Assembly: GCF_004681185.1 (NCBI RefSeq)
Contig: NZ_SRIF01000007.1
Span: 108,463-172,462 of the forward strand
Source: Haloarcula amylovorans
GTDB lineage: Archaea > Halobacteriota > Halobacteria > Halobacteriales > Haloarculaceae
Length of the DNA stretch: 64,000 nucleotides
Direction of reading: 5' to 3'
Shown here: piece by piece, positions 34,131 through 42,839 of the stretch
Layout: the number at the start of each line of letters is the position of its first letter
How positions within the stretch are numbered: position 1 is the first letter of the stretch
Made by a program: the position numbers and the translations under genes
Notes under the pieces: generated by a model
Told to the model about the DNA's origin: nothing
What the model saw: the letters and a program-made list of their open reading frames with translations, nothing else
Databases searched by the model: none

Positions 34131-34955
34131 ATGTACGCTGGCACAGCCGACGGAGTTGAACCGACCTTTCTCGACGAATCACCTCTCGAACAGGATATTG
34201 ATTGAGTTATCGCAGCCGAACATGGGCTGCCATTCTACGTCGACGTAGAGTGACCTGAGGACGTCCCTGCTAACGAACCTGAGCGAACAATTGACCTTAC
34301 CGAACGGATTCTCTCCGCGGCTGGTCGTCGTACAGGGTTTGGCTACCAGGAGGACATTCGGTCGTCGATGGCCGAGTGGGCACCTGAGCGGGACGAAACA
34401 CGAGCAGATGATCCTGGCTACTGGCGACGGATGACACTCACTATGTCGCCCCGAGTGCGCAATTTTGGCCGTCTCGATGGACCTCCTGACGAGCGAGCGA
34501 AGAAGGCTGAGACGGTACTAGCGTGGTCGAGATCGTGTATCGACAAGGACCTCTTGGTAGAAATAGAGCGGTCTCAGTTCGATGATATCGAGCAGGCATG
34601 GGAGGATGCTGTCGTCGCCGAGAAAGAGCGCTGAGAGATCAAGGTATTTGCTCGGGACCCACCGGACACGTTCGAGGGCTGGACACGATTCGATGCAACC
34701 CACGACGCGGTTGACGTCGCGTATCATGCGAAGAACCATGGAACGCCCGTGGTTGCAGCGGTATTCCGGACGACCGAGGGTGAGCTTGATGCACAGGAGT
34801 TCACGCTAGAGCGCTGGATCGACAACGGAGGGGACCCTCGTTCCACTCGGCCGAACCGGCATTGTGTCACCAGTACTGGCGACGGAGCCTACGCTCGTCT
34901 GTGGTCGCATCTGCAGACCTTCGACGCCGAGTCAACCGATGCCATGACAGAGTAA
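34131..34955 (+). pseudogene. Decayed plasmid protein, copy B
   Basis: From the ATG at 34131 the plus strand encodes TADGVEPTFLDESPLEQDID, then three in-frame TGA stops (after about residues 24, 41 and 166) interrupt a frame that otherwise aligns end to end with copy A (SMAEWAPERDETRADDPGYW, RSQFDDIEQAWEDAVV, then ELDAQEFTLERWIDNGGDP). At all three stops copy A has Arg (CGA, CGA, CGG). Even the sequence just before the ATG matches copy A (GTGGAGGCATT). The two copies are a diverged inverted duplication. Function unknown; this copy is clearly dead. Confidence 0.75.
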
Positions 34956-35028
34956 CTACACTCCGCTATCGATCTGTTTTCTGCGTCACCGCAGTGGGCT
35001 GGGTTTATAAATGAAGATGAGAACATCC

Positions 35029-36006
35029 ATGTGTGTGACCAATCGGAACCCCGAGTTCGATCCGGCGGATATCCGTGGGACTGCCAGTTCCGACCCCAAG
35101 GCAGCAAGTGCTGATGGTGAGGAACTTTCCGGGAACTATTCAGGCGATAGTGCGGCGGATGATCCCGGTACCTGTGCAACCTGCTGGCGAGAGACACCCG
35201 ATAGGCGGCCTCAATGTCCGCTTTGCGCTCAGAACGATGTTGCCGAATCGGCTGTCGAAGGTGGCGACACAGCTCGTTGGTCATTTGGCCGGGTTGTTGT
35301 CGCTGTTGTCGAGGCTACCAGCAAGTACCATGCGCGGGCGCTTGGGGCTGCAGCCTTTGCAGTGAGTGACGATCTGACGACCGACGCCGAAACGCGTGCT
35401 GACGTCAAGTGTCGGGCAGATTTTGACACCGAGCCAGCCCCACAGTTGACCACGGGGTGGCCGACACTCCCCGATGTTGTCCGGGTTGACGCGGCGGTGG
35501 GGCAGACCATCTTGTCGACCGCTGTCGAGGAAACTGAGTGGGATGACGCCCAGACCGAACCAGTGCTTTTCGTTGAGGATGGGGATGGGTTAGAGGAGTA
35601 TAGCGAGCTCGAAGTGCTGCAGACGTTAGTCGCAGAGAGTGATGAGGGCTACTGGCTCGTGCCCGGTATCGTCCAGCAATATGCTGTCGGAGAGTCTGTC
35701 GATATTGCATCGGAGTTCTACTGTGTCGCGTGTCAGGAGCCGACGCCACACTCGTATACTGATCGGGACGGGATTGGCTCGTACCCGGTGGTCGGCCGGG
35801 CGATTTGGACCTGTAACGCGTGTGGCCAGTCGCGATTCGTCGACGAGGTTGCGAGTGAGACGAATCAGGAGTCTCCCCGTGAGTGGCTGCCTGAGGAGGT
35901 CTCGTCCGAGGACGTCCACGCCGGCGACCCGCTCCCACACGAAATCAAATTCGACCACCAGATCGGGGCCTACCGCGAGCGCCACGGGCAGTATCCGTGG
36001 GAATAA
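35029..36006 (+). CDS. Hypothetical zinc-binding plasmid protein
   Basis: About 325 residues. Three close ATGs exist (35011, 35017, 35029); a TATA box TTTATAAA at 35003-35009 puts the transcript start near 35029. An N-terminal CATCWRE and CPLCAQN pair and a C-terminal CVACQEPTPHSY with CNACGQSRF give two zinc ribbons. The middle (WSFGRVVVAVVEATSKYHAR, TEPVLFVEDGDGLEEYSELE) has no known motif. Conserved in style among haloarchaeal plasmids; no function is assigned. The TRAM-domain gene follows 44 bp downstream. Confidence 0.7.
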   Translation: MCVTNRNPEFDPADIRGTASSDPKAASADGEELSGNYSGDSAADDPGTCATCWRETPDRRPQCPLCAQNDVAESAVEGGDTARWSFGRVVVAVVEATSKYHARALGAAAFAVSDDLTTDAETRADVKCRADFDTEPAPQLTTGWPTLPDVVRVDAAVGQTILSTAVEETEWDDAQTEPVLFVEDGDGLEEYSELEVLQTLVAESDEGYWLVPGIVQQYAVGESVDIASEFYCVACQEPTPHSYTDRDGIGSYPVVGRAIWTCNACGQSRFVDEVASETNQESPREWLPEEVSSEDVHAGDPLPHEIKFDHQIGAYRERHGQYPWE

Positions 36007-36050
36007 GTAGGCGGCCGATGACGCCTCTAAGAACGATGGTGTCTGAGTAA

Positions 36051-36455
36051 ATGGAAATTCCGCCACAAATGCAGTGTCTATTCTCTGCTGAGATCGAAGA
36101 GGATGGTGCGTCGTTCGTCGTTGAGGTTCCCGATAGAGAGATTCAAACCGGTGATTTGGAGGTCGGTAAGACGTATCGGGTCGCGCTGCTCTCGACTGAG
36201 TCGAGCCCGCAACGACGGGCCGCCGGCGGCCAGTCGGATGATACACAGGGGCCGCCAGTCGAAGAAGGGGAGACGCGCCGAGTCGAAATCGAAGATATCG
36301 GTGAGCAAGGCGATGGGGTGGCGCGCGTCGAACGGGGGTATGTCGTGATCGTCCCCGACACGGAACTCGGCGAACGCGTTGCTGTTCAGGTTCAAAATGT
36401 GCAAGCGAACGTCGCGTTTGCTGTGGTGACAGAGCGGTTGAGTTACGACGAGTGA
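36051..36455 (+). CDS. TRAM-domain protein
   Basis: A 134-residue protein. The C-terminal half (EGETRRVEIEDIGEQGDGVA, RVERGYVVIVPDTELGERV) is a TRAM domain, an OB-like RNA-binding fold found alone in many archaeal proteins and known from a methanogen to act as an RNA chaperone. The N-terminal half is acidic with a short beta-rich segment (FVVEVPDREIQTGDLEVGKTY). It is on an element and close to a zinc-ribbon gene. It might bind element transcripts, but nothing here proves it. Confidence 0.78.
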   Translation: MEIPPQMQCLFSAEIEEDGASFVVEVPDREIQTGDLEVGKTYRVALLSTESSPQRRAAGGQSDDTQGPPVEEGETRRVEIEDIGEQGDGVARVERGYVVIVPDTELGERVAVQVQNVQANVAFAVVTERLSYDE

Positions 36456-36580
36456 CGCAGCGAGAGCGTTGTCTCTTGAGTTCGCCAGTCGTGGTGGCGG
36501 TAGCGCAGCGGCTTGAGAAAGACAATGTCCAGACCCGCCTTGCTCACACTGCTGGCTACTATCAAGAGACGCTATCGAGT

Positions 36581-36991
36581 CTATGTCGTGTTGAACGAGG
36601 CTGTGAGCTGTTGCTGTGTGCTGAGCCCGGTCTGGAATCGGTCAACGATCTGTGATTGATGGTCCTGACAGGCAAGCACAGCAACTGCGCCATCCTGGAC
36701 TGGAATCACAGGGTGACGTGGGTTGTGGGCGGCGAGGTGACAGCTAGGACAGTTCACACCGCCAGCGGGGTGATGGTCGAGGAGTTCAGCTGTGTCTGTG
36801 GTCGTATACGCACAGATGTCGGCGAACTTAGTGAGATGAGAGTCACAGCCAACGAGCGGCACCGTGAGCTGGTCAAGGAGCAGGAATGATGGTGTGTCGT
36901 TTGACTGGAGCGCAGACTCACACGCAGGACATTGAACCGGCGGCTGACTCGGGAAGTCGGCCGATTGGATGGAAGATTCTGCTGGACACAT
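36581..36991 (-). CDS. Cysteine-rich plasmid protein
   Basis: A 136-residue protein from the ATG at 36991 (a longer frame reaches 37045). CPACESALQSND, then VPLVGCDSHLTKFADICAYT, HPAGGVNCPSCHLAAHNPRH and ACQDHQSQIVDRF supply Cys/His ligands for one or two zinc sites. It resembles haloarchaeal plasmid hypotheticals; function unknown. A TAACCAACA pair lies about 140 bp upstream. Confidence 0.6.
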   Translation of the reverse strand: MCPAESSIQSADFPSQPPVQCPACESALQSNDTPSFLLLDQLTVPLVGCDSHLTKFADICAYTTTDTAELLDHHPAGGVNCPSCHLAAHNPRHPVIPVQDGAVAVLACQDHQSQIVDRFQTGLSTQQQLTASFNTT

Positions 36992-37129
36992 ACTGAGGAG
37001 TGTGGCCCGTCTCGGTTCCCCACGCGGGTAAGTTCTGGGAACCACATGTGGCTTCGTTTCCCTACTGAGTGACTGTACTACCCACGATCGGAGCTACAAC
37101 CGAAGTTTAGACGACTGGGTCACACTTGC

Positions 37130-37168
37130 TAACCAACAAACGGGTGAGTCACACCGCTGTGTTGGTTA
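37130..37168. promoter_or_regulatory. TAACCAACA / TGTTGGTTA pair
   Basis: Perfect inverted copies at 37130-37138 and 37160-37168 with 21 bp between them, i.e. two helical turns. They lie in the 363-bp gene-free stretch 37046-37408, which shows nothing else. Confidence 0.5.
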
Positions 37169-37408
37169 GTCTCGGAGACCGATCTCGCCATCGGTGACTA
37201 GATAGCTAGTAGCATCGTCTCGATTATATCAAAAATACAGCATAGATCTGGTGGCGACTTGCTGTTCCGCCGTGGAATCTAACTGCGGAACGGGCTCAGC
37301 TGCGTGTTTGCAACGAAAACGGCTGCCATTGTGAGACCAGTAAGAATAGAGCATTGTCCCCCATTGAGCGAATGTAGTAGCAGACTGCAGAACAAGCGAA
37401 CTACCACG

Positions 37409-37690
37409 TTAGTGAGAGGTAGAGATCGTCGTCGACGGCGGGCCCCATTCGGGCCGAATATGTAGCGCTAGGTCGTAGTATTCGAGTGGCCAGGCATCAG
37501 GATCGGGGTCGTCCGGATTCGGGTCGAACTCGCCGAAGGTTGCGGGTTCCGGGCGTGGGACGTCAACCGTGTCGCTTAGCTGTTCGCCGAAAATGATGCG
37601 CACGTCGTGGCCCTCGTACTCTAGGGGATAGGTGTCCTCGCGCCAATCGGGCCACCGCGTGGCCTCGTCAGCAGTGGAGGGAGGGGACAC
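37409..37690 (-). CDS. Hypothetical protein
   Basis: About 93 residues from a GTG at 37690; no ATG is present in this frame. It is acidic and Pro-rich (WPDWREDTYPLEYEGHDVRI, EFDPNPDDPDPDAWPLEYYD) and ends HIRPEWGPPST. It follows the next gene by 66 bp on the same strand and may share its promoter. No family recognised. Confidence 0.5.
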   Translation of the reverse strand: MSPPSTADEATRWPDWREDTYPLEYEGHDVRIIFGEQLSDTVDVPRPEPATFGEFDPNPDDPDPDAWPLEYYDLALHIRPEWGPPSTTISTSH

Positions 37691-37756
37691 AGGCTGGAGT
37701 GGAAGAGCCGTCGGCAAAAGGATTCGGCGATGAATTCGCTGTGTCAGGCTGGGGTG

Positions 37757-38050
37757 TTACTGTGGCGTGCCAGTCGCGGCTGCCAGTTCGTCGGTGAACG
37801 AAGTCAGGACTGCCTCGGGGTCTGGCGCCGTCGAGCGTGGCGCTGCTTCCCAGAGTTCGACGTCTAATTCTTGTGTGGCTGTTACCTGCCCGTCTGTGGC
37901 GGTGACCATGAGAATCGCCTGTTGATAGATGACGACGATTCGCTCGTCGTCGACGTCGAGGTGCTCGATGCCGGCTCGTTCGAGTGTGTCTCGAAGATTC
38001 GTCGGTTCGGGGAGTGTGTAGTGGTGCACTGGCGTCTCGTCGTCAGTCAT
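37757..38050 (-). CDS. Hypothetical HalOD1-like small protein
   Basis: A 97-residue protein from the ATG at 38050, with a minus-strand TATA-like ATATACTT about 27-30 bp upstream. It reads HYTLPEPTNLRDTLERAGIE, HLDVDDERIVVIYQQAILMV and ends in an acidic tail. The layout of short strands around a helix is typical of haloarchaeal small proteins, but I do not assign a family firmly. A downstream co-directional gene starts at 37690. Confidence 0.55.
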   Translation of the reverse strand: MTDDETPVHHYTLPEPTNLRDTLERAGIEHLDVDDERIVVIYQQAILMVTATDGQVTATQELDVELWEAAPRSTAPDPEAVLTSFTDELAAATGTPQ

Positions 38051-38179
38051 AGTGGGTGCTACTGCCTGTTTGCATAAGTATATCCGGTAGTAGGGCGGTT
38101 TCTGGTGGCTCTCAGCAGAGTGCGATTGTGCTAGAACTGGAGTCGTCTTATTGCCCAGTACAGTGGTGTTCTGAGCAAT

Positions 38180-38281
38180 ATGACCGATGATCTGGAGCCA
38201 ATCCAAATTGGTGAAATTAACGGGGAAATTATCAGCCTACAGTACTATGGTCAAATAGAATTCTTCCTCAGCGACGTGTGA
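38180..38281 (+). CDS. Very short acidic ORF (33 codons)
   Basis: ATG at 38180 opens MTDDLEPIQIGEINGEIISL, then QYYGQIEFFLSDV and a TGA. Acidic bias is haloarchaeal. It may be the broken start of a larger gene or a microprotein; nothing else supports it. Confidence 0.25.
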   Translation: MTDDLEPIQIGEINGEIISLQYYGQIEFFLSDV

Positions 38282-38373
38282 CGAACGTCTCAAGGTGGCA
38301 AAACTGTCAACTCTCCCGGGCGATCATAGTTTAGCAACCACATCATAGGGCCATCAATTATCAGGATCAGCCC

Positions 38374-38691
38374 CTACCGTTTCGTAACAATTACGAATCC
38401 GGTACTATCGACAGTTACCTCACATCCACAATACCAAAATTCGACCGTCCCCACCATCGATTCTCTATCTTCCGCCGTCTGAAATAGCGAATCCAAGGCA
38501 TCAGGGTCTATCGTATCGAATAGTGGTTCAAGTGCTTCCTGCGTTCCATTGGCATTTGCTGTGATTGTCTCGCGGCCCGTAAACGCCGACACGGCCCAAA
38601 TGACTGCTTCGGACAATGATTGGTCCTCGTCTGTGTGGTAGGTGTACTCTTCTTCAGTCAGCTCTTCACTGTTGGATTCGGATTCGGTCAT
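38374..38691 (-). CDS. HalOD1-family protein
   Basis: A 105-residue protein from the ATG at 38691. SLSEAVIWAVSAFTGR, then LEPLFDTIDPDALDSLF and VEFWYCGCEVTVDSTGFVIV match the haloarchaeal output domain HalOD1, a small domain found alone or after sensor modules. A related protein is at 57885. It is likely a signalling output or partner; the target is unknown. Confidence 0.78.
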   Translation of the reverse strand: MTESESNSEELTEEEYTYHTDEDQSLSEAVIWAVSAFTGRETITANANGTQEALEPLFDTIDPDALDSLFQTAEDRESMVGTVEFWYCGCEVTVDSTGFVIVTKR

Positions 38692-38747
38692 TGACTTTGA
38701 CTTTGAGACCAACGGGTGAATCACCATGGCCTCACCTAATTCGAGGT

Positions 38748-39416
38748 TTATATAGATGGTTCCTGAGCCAAGGTATTACGGAGCAGTGCTTGCTGGCCAC
38801 GCCGAAGGCGCGATGACAGGGCAGAAGTCGAAATGTCAAGGCTTTCGGCCACAGCTTTCATCGTTGTCTGCCGTGGCACACTGAAATAGCCTTGTTCCAG
38901 GGCAGCGAGAAGAGCTTCCTGTTGTGCATCCGTGACGCCGTATCGATTGCTACTCCCACCGCCGTTTTCAGTTGGCTTCTCTTCATAGAGACTGAGCAAC
39001 TCAAAATTCCTGTTCCGCTCGCGAGCGGCATCTCGCAAGGTGAAAAACGCTTCACGAGACGGAAACCGAGCCTGGAATTCTACACCTTCAGCCGTCAGAG
39101 TGACATTCCATGCTACGATGTCCTCTCGTGCGGTAATCTGATACAGTGTAGTGGCACGCCCTTCTTCTGAAAGGAATATACGGTATAACCGTCGATCTGG
39201 ACGCTTGGCGAGACAGGAATAGGAGGCGATGGTTGGATCAGCATCAAGGGCAGTCTCGAACGTCTCGAAGTCATCACCAGAGGCCCAAAAGATGAATCTT
39301 TCTGGCTCCTCCTCCAACCTATGGGCATCTTCTATCTGGAGGACCATGTTGGGAACGGCTTGAAGCGCCTCAAAGGCCACTGGACGGTCTATGTTCATTC
39401 TGGCGATGTATGTCAT
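38748..39416 (-). CDS. HTH-10 (Bat-type) transcription regulator
   Basis: A 222-residue protein from the ATG at 39416 (another ATG at 39398). It has the N-terminal sensor half (RLYRIFLSEEGRATTLYQIT) and the C-terminal HTH-10 domain (VTDAQQEALLAALEQGYFSV, KAVAESLDISTSALSSRLRR). It precedes a HalOD1 gene in the same orientation; the pair probably forms a small signalling unit. The effector is unknown. Confidence 0.85.
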   Translation of the reverse strand: MTYIARMNIDRPVAFEALQAVPNMVLQIEDAHRLEEEPERFIFWASGDDFETFETALDADPTIASYSCLAKRPDRRLYRIFLSEEGRATTLYQITAREDIVAWNVTLTAEGVEFQARFPSREAFFTLRDAARERNRNFELLSLYEEKPTENGGGSSNRYGVTDAQQEALLAALEQGYFSVPRQTTMKAVAESLDISTSALSSRLRRGQQALLRNTLAQEPSI

Positions 39417-39717
39417 TGCATGGCATTCGGTCTCCAAGAGAGATATCGGCTTCGCGTGAACTACTTAGCCGCCATGTTTTCCATCACTAATACTGGACTT
39501 GCTGACAATCAATTTACTCGGATATGGGAACTCACTCGGCAGTGCACGCTCGAAACCGGTCACTCCTAAAGAGCGACCCATCACTTCTTTCACGCCGATC
39601 TCAACTGAGAACGACTGCTCACTCTGCATCAGCTACCTATCGGCTGTTCCAGACCTTATCGTGAGCAAAAAACGGATGTAGAAGAGAGTCCGTATTAGCC
39701 AGTACCCAGAAAGCGCC

Positions 39718-39996
39718 TCACTGAACTAGCTGCCCACCGCCAGACCGGAGCTCGTCAGCTAGTGCGTAGTCTGCTGTCGATCCGTTGTTGTGAGAGGCTA
39801 CGATGGTACGGGCGCGATCATCGCACCAGCCACGCGACCGCTGCGACGGTTGTCCGACAGCACCCATCGCGAGGTACCCGCTGAGTAGCATAGTGGGACT
39901 GGGTTCGACGAGTTTCGCGAGTGCGGCGCCGGCGACGCACGCCTTTGCGATGACGACTGTCGTGATTGTAAGGCCCGTGTGCTGGCCGGTGTTCAT
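39718..39996 (-). CDS. Doubtful small hydrophobic ORF
   Basis: A 92-residue frame with one hydrophobic segment (ITTVVIAKACVAGAALAKLV, then PTMLLSGYLAMGAVG). There is no family and no clear promoter. It lies in the poorly coding 1.6-kb region 39417-41042. The codon pattern is weak, so it may not be real. Confidence 0.25.
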   Translation of the reverse strand: MNTGQHTGLTITTVVIAKACVAGAALAKLVEPSPTMLLSGYLAMGAVGQPSQRSRGWCDDRARTIVASHNNGSTADYALADELRSGGGQLVQ

Positions 39997-40249
39997 CGGA
40001 CGACTCCTTAACGGAGTCGGTCGTGCTGGGCATCGCTAGTGGCACCAATCGCCCGTCGCGATATGTGCAGGCGGGTGTTGTGGCAGGTGGTGTGTTCGTT
40101 ACTGGTCGGACCACTTCGGCGATCGATGGGTGCGTCCCGGTGTCTTGAGATGTATGGTGGACGCTGGGTCGACGCGAGCGACAGCGATGGTTCTCTAGCG
40201 GTTGTTTGGCTAGGGATGTCGCTGGTGAGTGGTATCCCGCGTCTCGTAG

Positions 40250-41000
40250 AATCACCCTCTCTCTTTTTACGTATAACTAGATACAAAAAGAAAGCATAAC
40301 TTGGAGATATAGATATATAACAGGGGTATTCTGTAGTATAAACGTCTAGAAGCGACAAAAGAGATGAAAATAGCTATCAGATGGGATTACATCCGATATT
40401 TTCTTAGGGGGGAACTATCTCTGCCATCAAACTACTGTAACCCGCCCTTATCTCAAATAACGAGAGTTCCGTTATCTTAGAGGATGCTATTCAATTTCTA
40501 CAGATTCAGAATAACATGAGTACGCACATTATTCTAGCTCGATCGAATAGGGCAGATAGCATTTCCCGGCCACTTGGATTAATTACTGACTATTTTATTA
40601 TAGTACATTCAAAAAACAGTAGATTTCTACCACCCGAGAAGAGGTGGTCTTACACAAAAAATATGAGCGTTTTCGTTTTGAAGGCGCCAATTTCATGTGG
40701 GGGTCTAACACACCCTGTGGAATAATTCTACTTTTTAGGAATTGTATTCTAAAATAATAGCATGGAACAAGATTTTGATAAGCAGTGCTCTCTTTGTATT
40801 GGCCATCTTCAGTATGCTCTCTGTGGATTATTTCTGCGATGTGGAGAAGGGGCTTGCAATGATATACTGTGGTAGACGTATGTTAACAGAACTGCAGGCG
40901 CTCATATATTCACTTTAAATTCTTACCGCGTGTCGCAGACCACTTGTAAAGGTAGAATTCGTTGGAAAACCTAGATCGAAAATAACGGTGACCCCCTGAA
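40250..41000. other. A/T-rich gene-free stretch
   Basis: About 750 bp much richer in A/T than any neighbour, with no convincing ORF on either strand (a 69-codon plus frame at 40516 lacks coding character). It marks the transition from the plasmid-like region to the carbohydrate island and could be a junction or a regulatory desert. Confidence 0.6.
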
Positions 41001-41018
41001 AAGATTTTTATAGAGGGA

Positions 41019-41035
41019 CAGTTATTGACTAACTG
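41019..41035. promoter_or_regulatory. Palindrome CAGTTA-N5-TAACTG at the aldolase promoter
   Basis: A perfect 6-5-6 inverted repeat lies 8 bp before the ATG at 41043 and just after the TATA-like TTTTTATAG (about 41005-41013). It would overlap the leaderless transcript start and block it, suitable as the operator of the DeoR/GlpR-type regulator at 41976. A single half-site occurs near the ABC ATPase promoter (44915). Confidence 0.45.
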
Positions 41036-41042
41036 AGTCTGA

Positions 41043-41843
41043 ATGACTGTAAGCAAGCTGCTCGACACACCGTCGGGTAACTCAGTAGTCGTTGCACTAG
41101 ACCACGGACTATCCCTTGGAGCACCCGATGGGTTTAGAAGCCCGCCAGAAACACTCGATAAAGTCCTCTCTGGGGGCGCTGATGCCGTGCTCGTTGGGCC
41201 ACACTTTGCACGACAATATCAGGATCAGATCGCTGAAGCTGGAGCCGACGTTGTCCTAACAGCTGACGTTGTTACTTGGTCGACGAATCCCGGTCGGGAG
41301 CACGATAAAGATCTCTGGACGCCGGCATTCGACCCTGAACTGTTGAAAGATATTGATCCACTCGGAGTAAAGACTGTGCTGGTCTTCGGCCGAGATGATC
41401 AAGAAGTTTTCACGGAGAACATACGGTACGTCGCCGAATTGGCGGAAGATCTCCGTGGGACCGGTATTCCGCTGATCGTGGAGCCAGTAATGTGGGGGCA
41501 GCGGATTCCTGATTCACTTGAGACCGACCCTGAGTATATCGCCGATGGTCTACGAATGGGATGGGAGTTCGGCGCAGATATTCTCAAAGCACCATATACG
41601 GGAAGTCAAGAATCTTTCGAGCCGATCGTTTCGAACTCACCGGTACCGGTTATGATTCTTGGTGGTCCTGCGTCCGGTGAAACACGTGAGATGCTAAAAT
41701 CGGTTGAAGAAGCAATCGCTTCGGGAGCTCGAGGGCTGATGATCGGTCGCACGATTTGGAAATCAGAGGACCCGACCCGAACTGTCGAAGCACTCACACA
41801 GATTGTTCACGAGGGCGCCACTGTCGAGGAAGTTTGGGACTGA
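41043..41843 (+). CDS. Class I aldolase of the DeoC/FbaB/LsrF family
   Basis: A 266-residue TIM-barrel aldolase. VVALDHGLSLGAPDG is the N-terminal signature of archaeal class I fructose-bisphosphate-type aldolases and LsrF; ILKAPYTGS holds the probable Schiff-base Lys182; MILGGPASGE and GLMIGRTIWK bind phosphate. It cleaves or transfers on a phosphorylated ketose; the exact substrate is unknown. TATA box and palindrome upstream suggest control by the next gene. With the PfkB kinase, importer and dehydratase it fits a sugar or sugar-acid catabolic set. Confidence 0.85.
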   Translation: MTVSKLLDTPSGNSVVVALDHGLSLGAPDGFRSPPETLDKVLSGGADAVLVGPHFARQYQDQIAEAGADVVLTADVVTWSTNPGREHDKDLWTPAFDPELLKDIDPLGVKTVLVFGRDDQEVFTENIRYVAELAEDLRGTGIPLIVEPVMWGQRIPDSLETDPEYIADGLRMGWEFGADILKAPYTGSQESFEPIVSNSPVPVMILGGPASGETREMLKSVEEAIASGARGLMIGRTIWKSEDPTRTVEALTQIVHEGATVEEVWD

Positions 41844-41975
41844 AGTCGAGTCTCAGTCTCAGGACCCCCGTGTCGCGACGTATCGAGTGAGAACTTATTT
41901 TATCTTTTGAGTGCTATCTGTTGCTATGCACCTATACATCGCTGCAAAAACGTCGCTGAAACACGGTGATAGCAT

Positions 41976-42746
41976 ATGATGGACCCGGAAAAACGACGCC
42001 GGAAGATTGTGGAAATCGTAACAAATAATGGCGGTCTAACGGTGGCTGAAATCGCCGATCAGATCGAGTTTTCTAAATCGACCGTCCGTCGCGATCTCAA
42101 TCACCTTGATGAGCGAGAACTGATTGAACGAACCCACGGCGGCGCGATTCCAGCGACTAATGCTGGCTCGGAACCATCGTTCGATGAAAGAGCGGTTCAG
42201 GGATTAGAACAAAAGCGAGCCATTGGAATTCGGGCGGCAGAGGAGATTACAGAAGGACAAGTCGTGTTCTTTGATTCGGGCTCAACGACGTTCCAAATAG
42301 CGAAAGCAGCCCCAAAAGATGGCTCCTTTCTTGCGGTCACAAATTCGCCCCTCCTCGCAATGGAGCTAACAAAGGGTGACGGAAATGTCAAGATGACCGG
42401 TGGCTCGCTTCGTGCGAATTCGATGGGCCTTGTTGGACCAGCGATGGAGAATTATATTAAGTCCTCAAATATTGATATTGCATTTATTGGGACAAATGGA
42501 CTTGATGAGGATGGCTCGATTTCGGTCCCGATCGAAATAGAAGCCAGTCTCAAAACAACAGTAGTCGAAAATTCCGCACACCCGTTCATCGTTACTGAGT
42601 CCGAGAAGTTTGGCGTAAAAAACTTCAGGGAATTCGCTACTCTCGATGATATAGACGCTATTGTGACCGATCAACAGGTATCTGCAACGTACAGAGAGCT
42701 ATTCGAAGAAACGGACACGGAGTGTCTCATAGCAGACGCTGACTGA
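41976..42746 (+). CDS. DeoR/GlpR-family transcription regulator
   Basis: A 256-residue protein. RRRKIVEIVTNNGGLTVAEI, then IEFSKSTVRRDLNHLDEREL and IERTHGGA are the DeoR-type winged helix; residues about 75-245 (FFDSGSTTFQIAK, FIGTNGLDEDGSIS, SEKFGVKNFREFA) form the sugar-phosphate-binding NagB-like domain. Haloarchaeal GlpR represses sugar-kinase genes. Between an aldolase and a PfkB kinase it should be the local repressor. The codon for M1 is followed by another ATG; either could be used. Confidence 0.88.
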   Translation: MMDPEKRRRKIVEIVTNNGGLTVAEIADQIEFSKSTVRRDLNHLDERELIERTHGGAIPATNAGSEPSFDERAVQGLEQKRAIGIRAAEEITEGQVVFFDSGSTTFQIAKAAPKDGSFLAVTNSPLLAMELTKGDGNVKMTGGSLRANSMGLVGPAMENYIKSSNIDIAFIGTNGLDEDGSISVPIEIEASLKTTVVENSAHPFIVTESEKFGVKNFREFATLDDIDAIVTDQQVSATYRELFEETDTECLIADAD

Positions 42747-42839
42747 TTAGTCTGGTCTGTACTATTCCATGTAACCCCTGAGATACCATCGACAACGAAT
42801 AGTGCTGAGACTGCATTTCGAAACCGGTTCTAGCGACCC

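Noticed and set aside
34131..34955. In-frame TGA codons as possible recoding (selenocysteine)
   Set aside because: All three align with Arg in the homologous copy and the copy A stop is TAG; decay explains both better.
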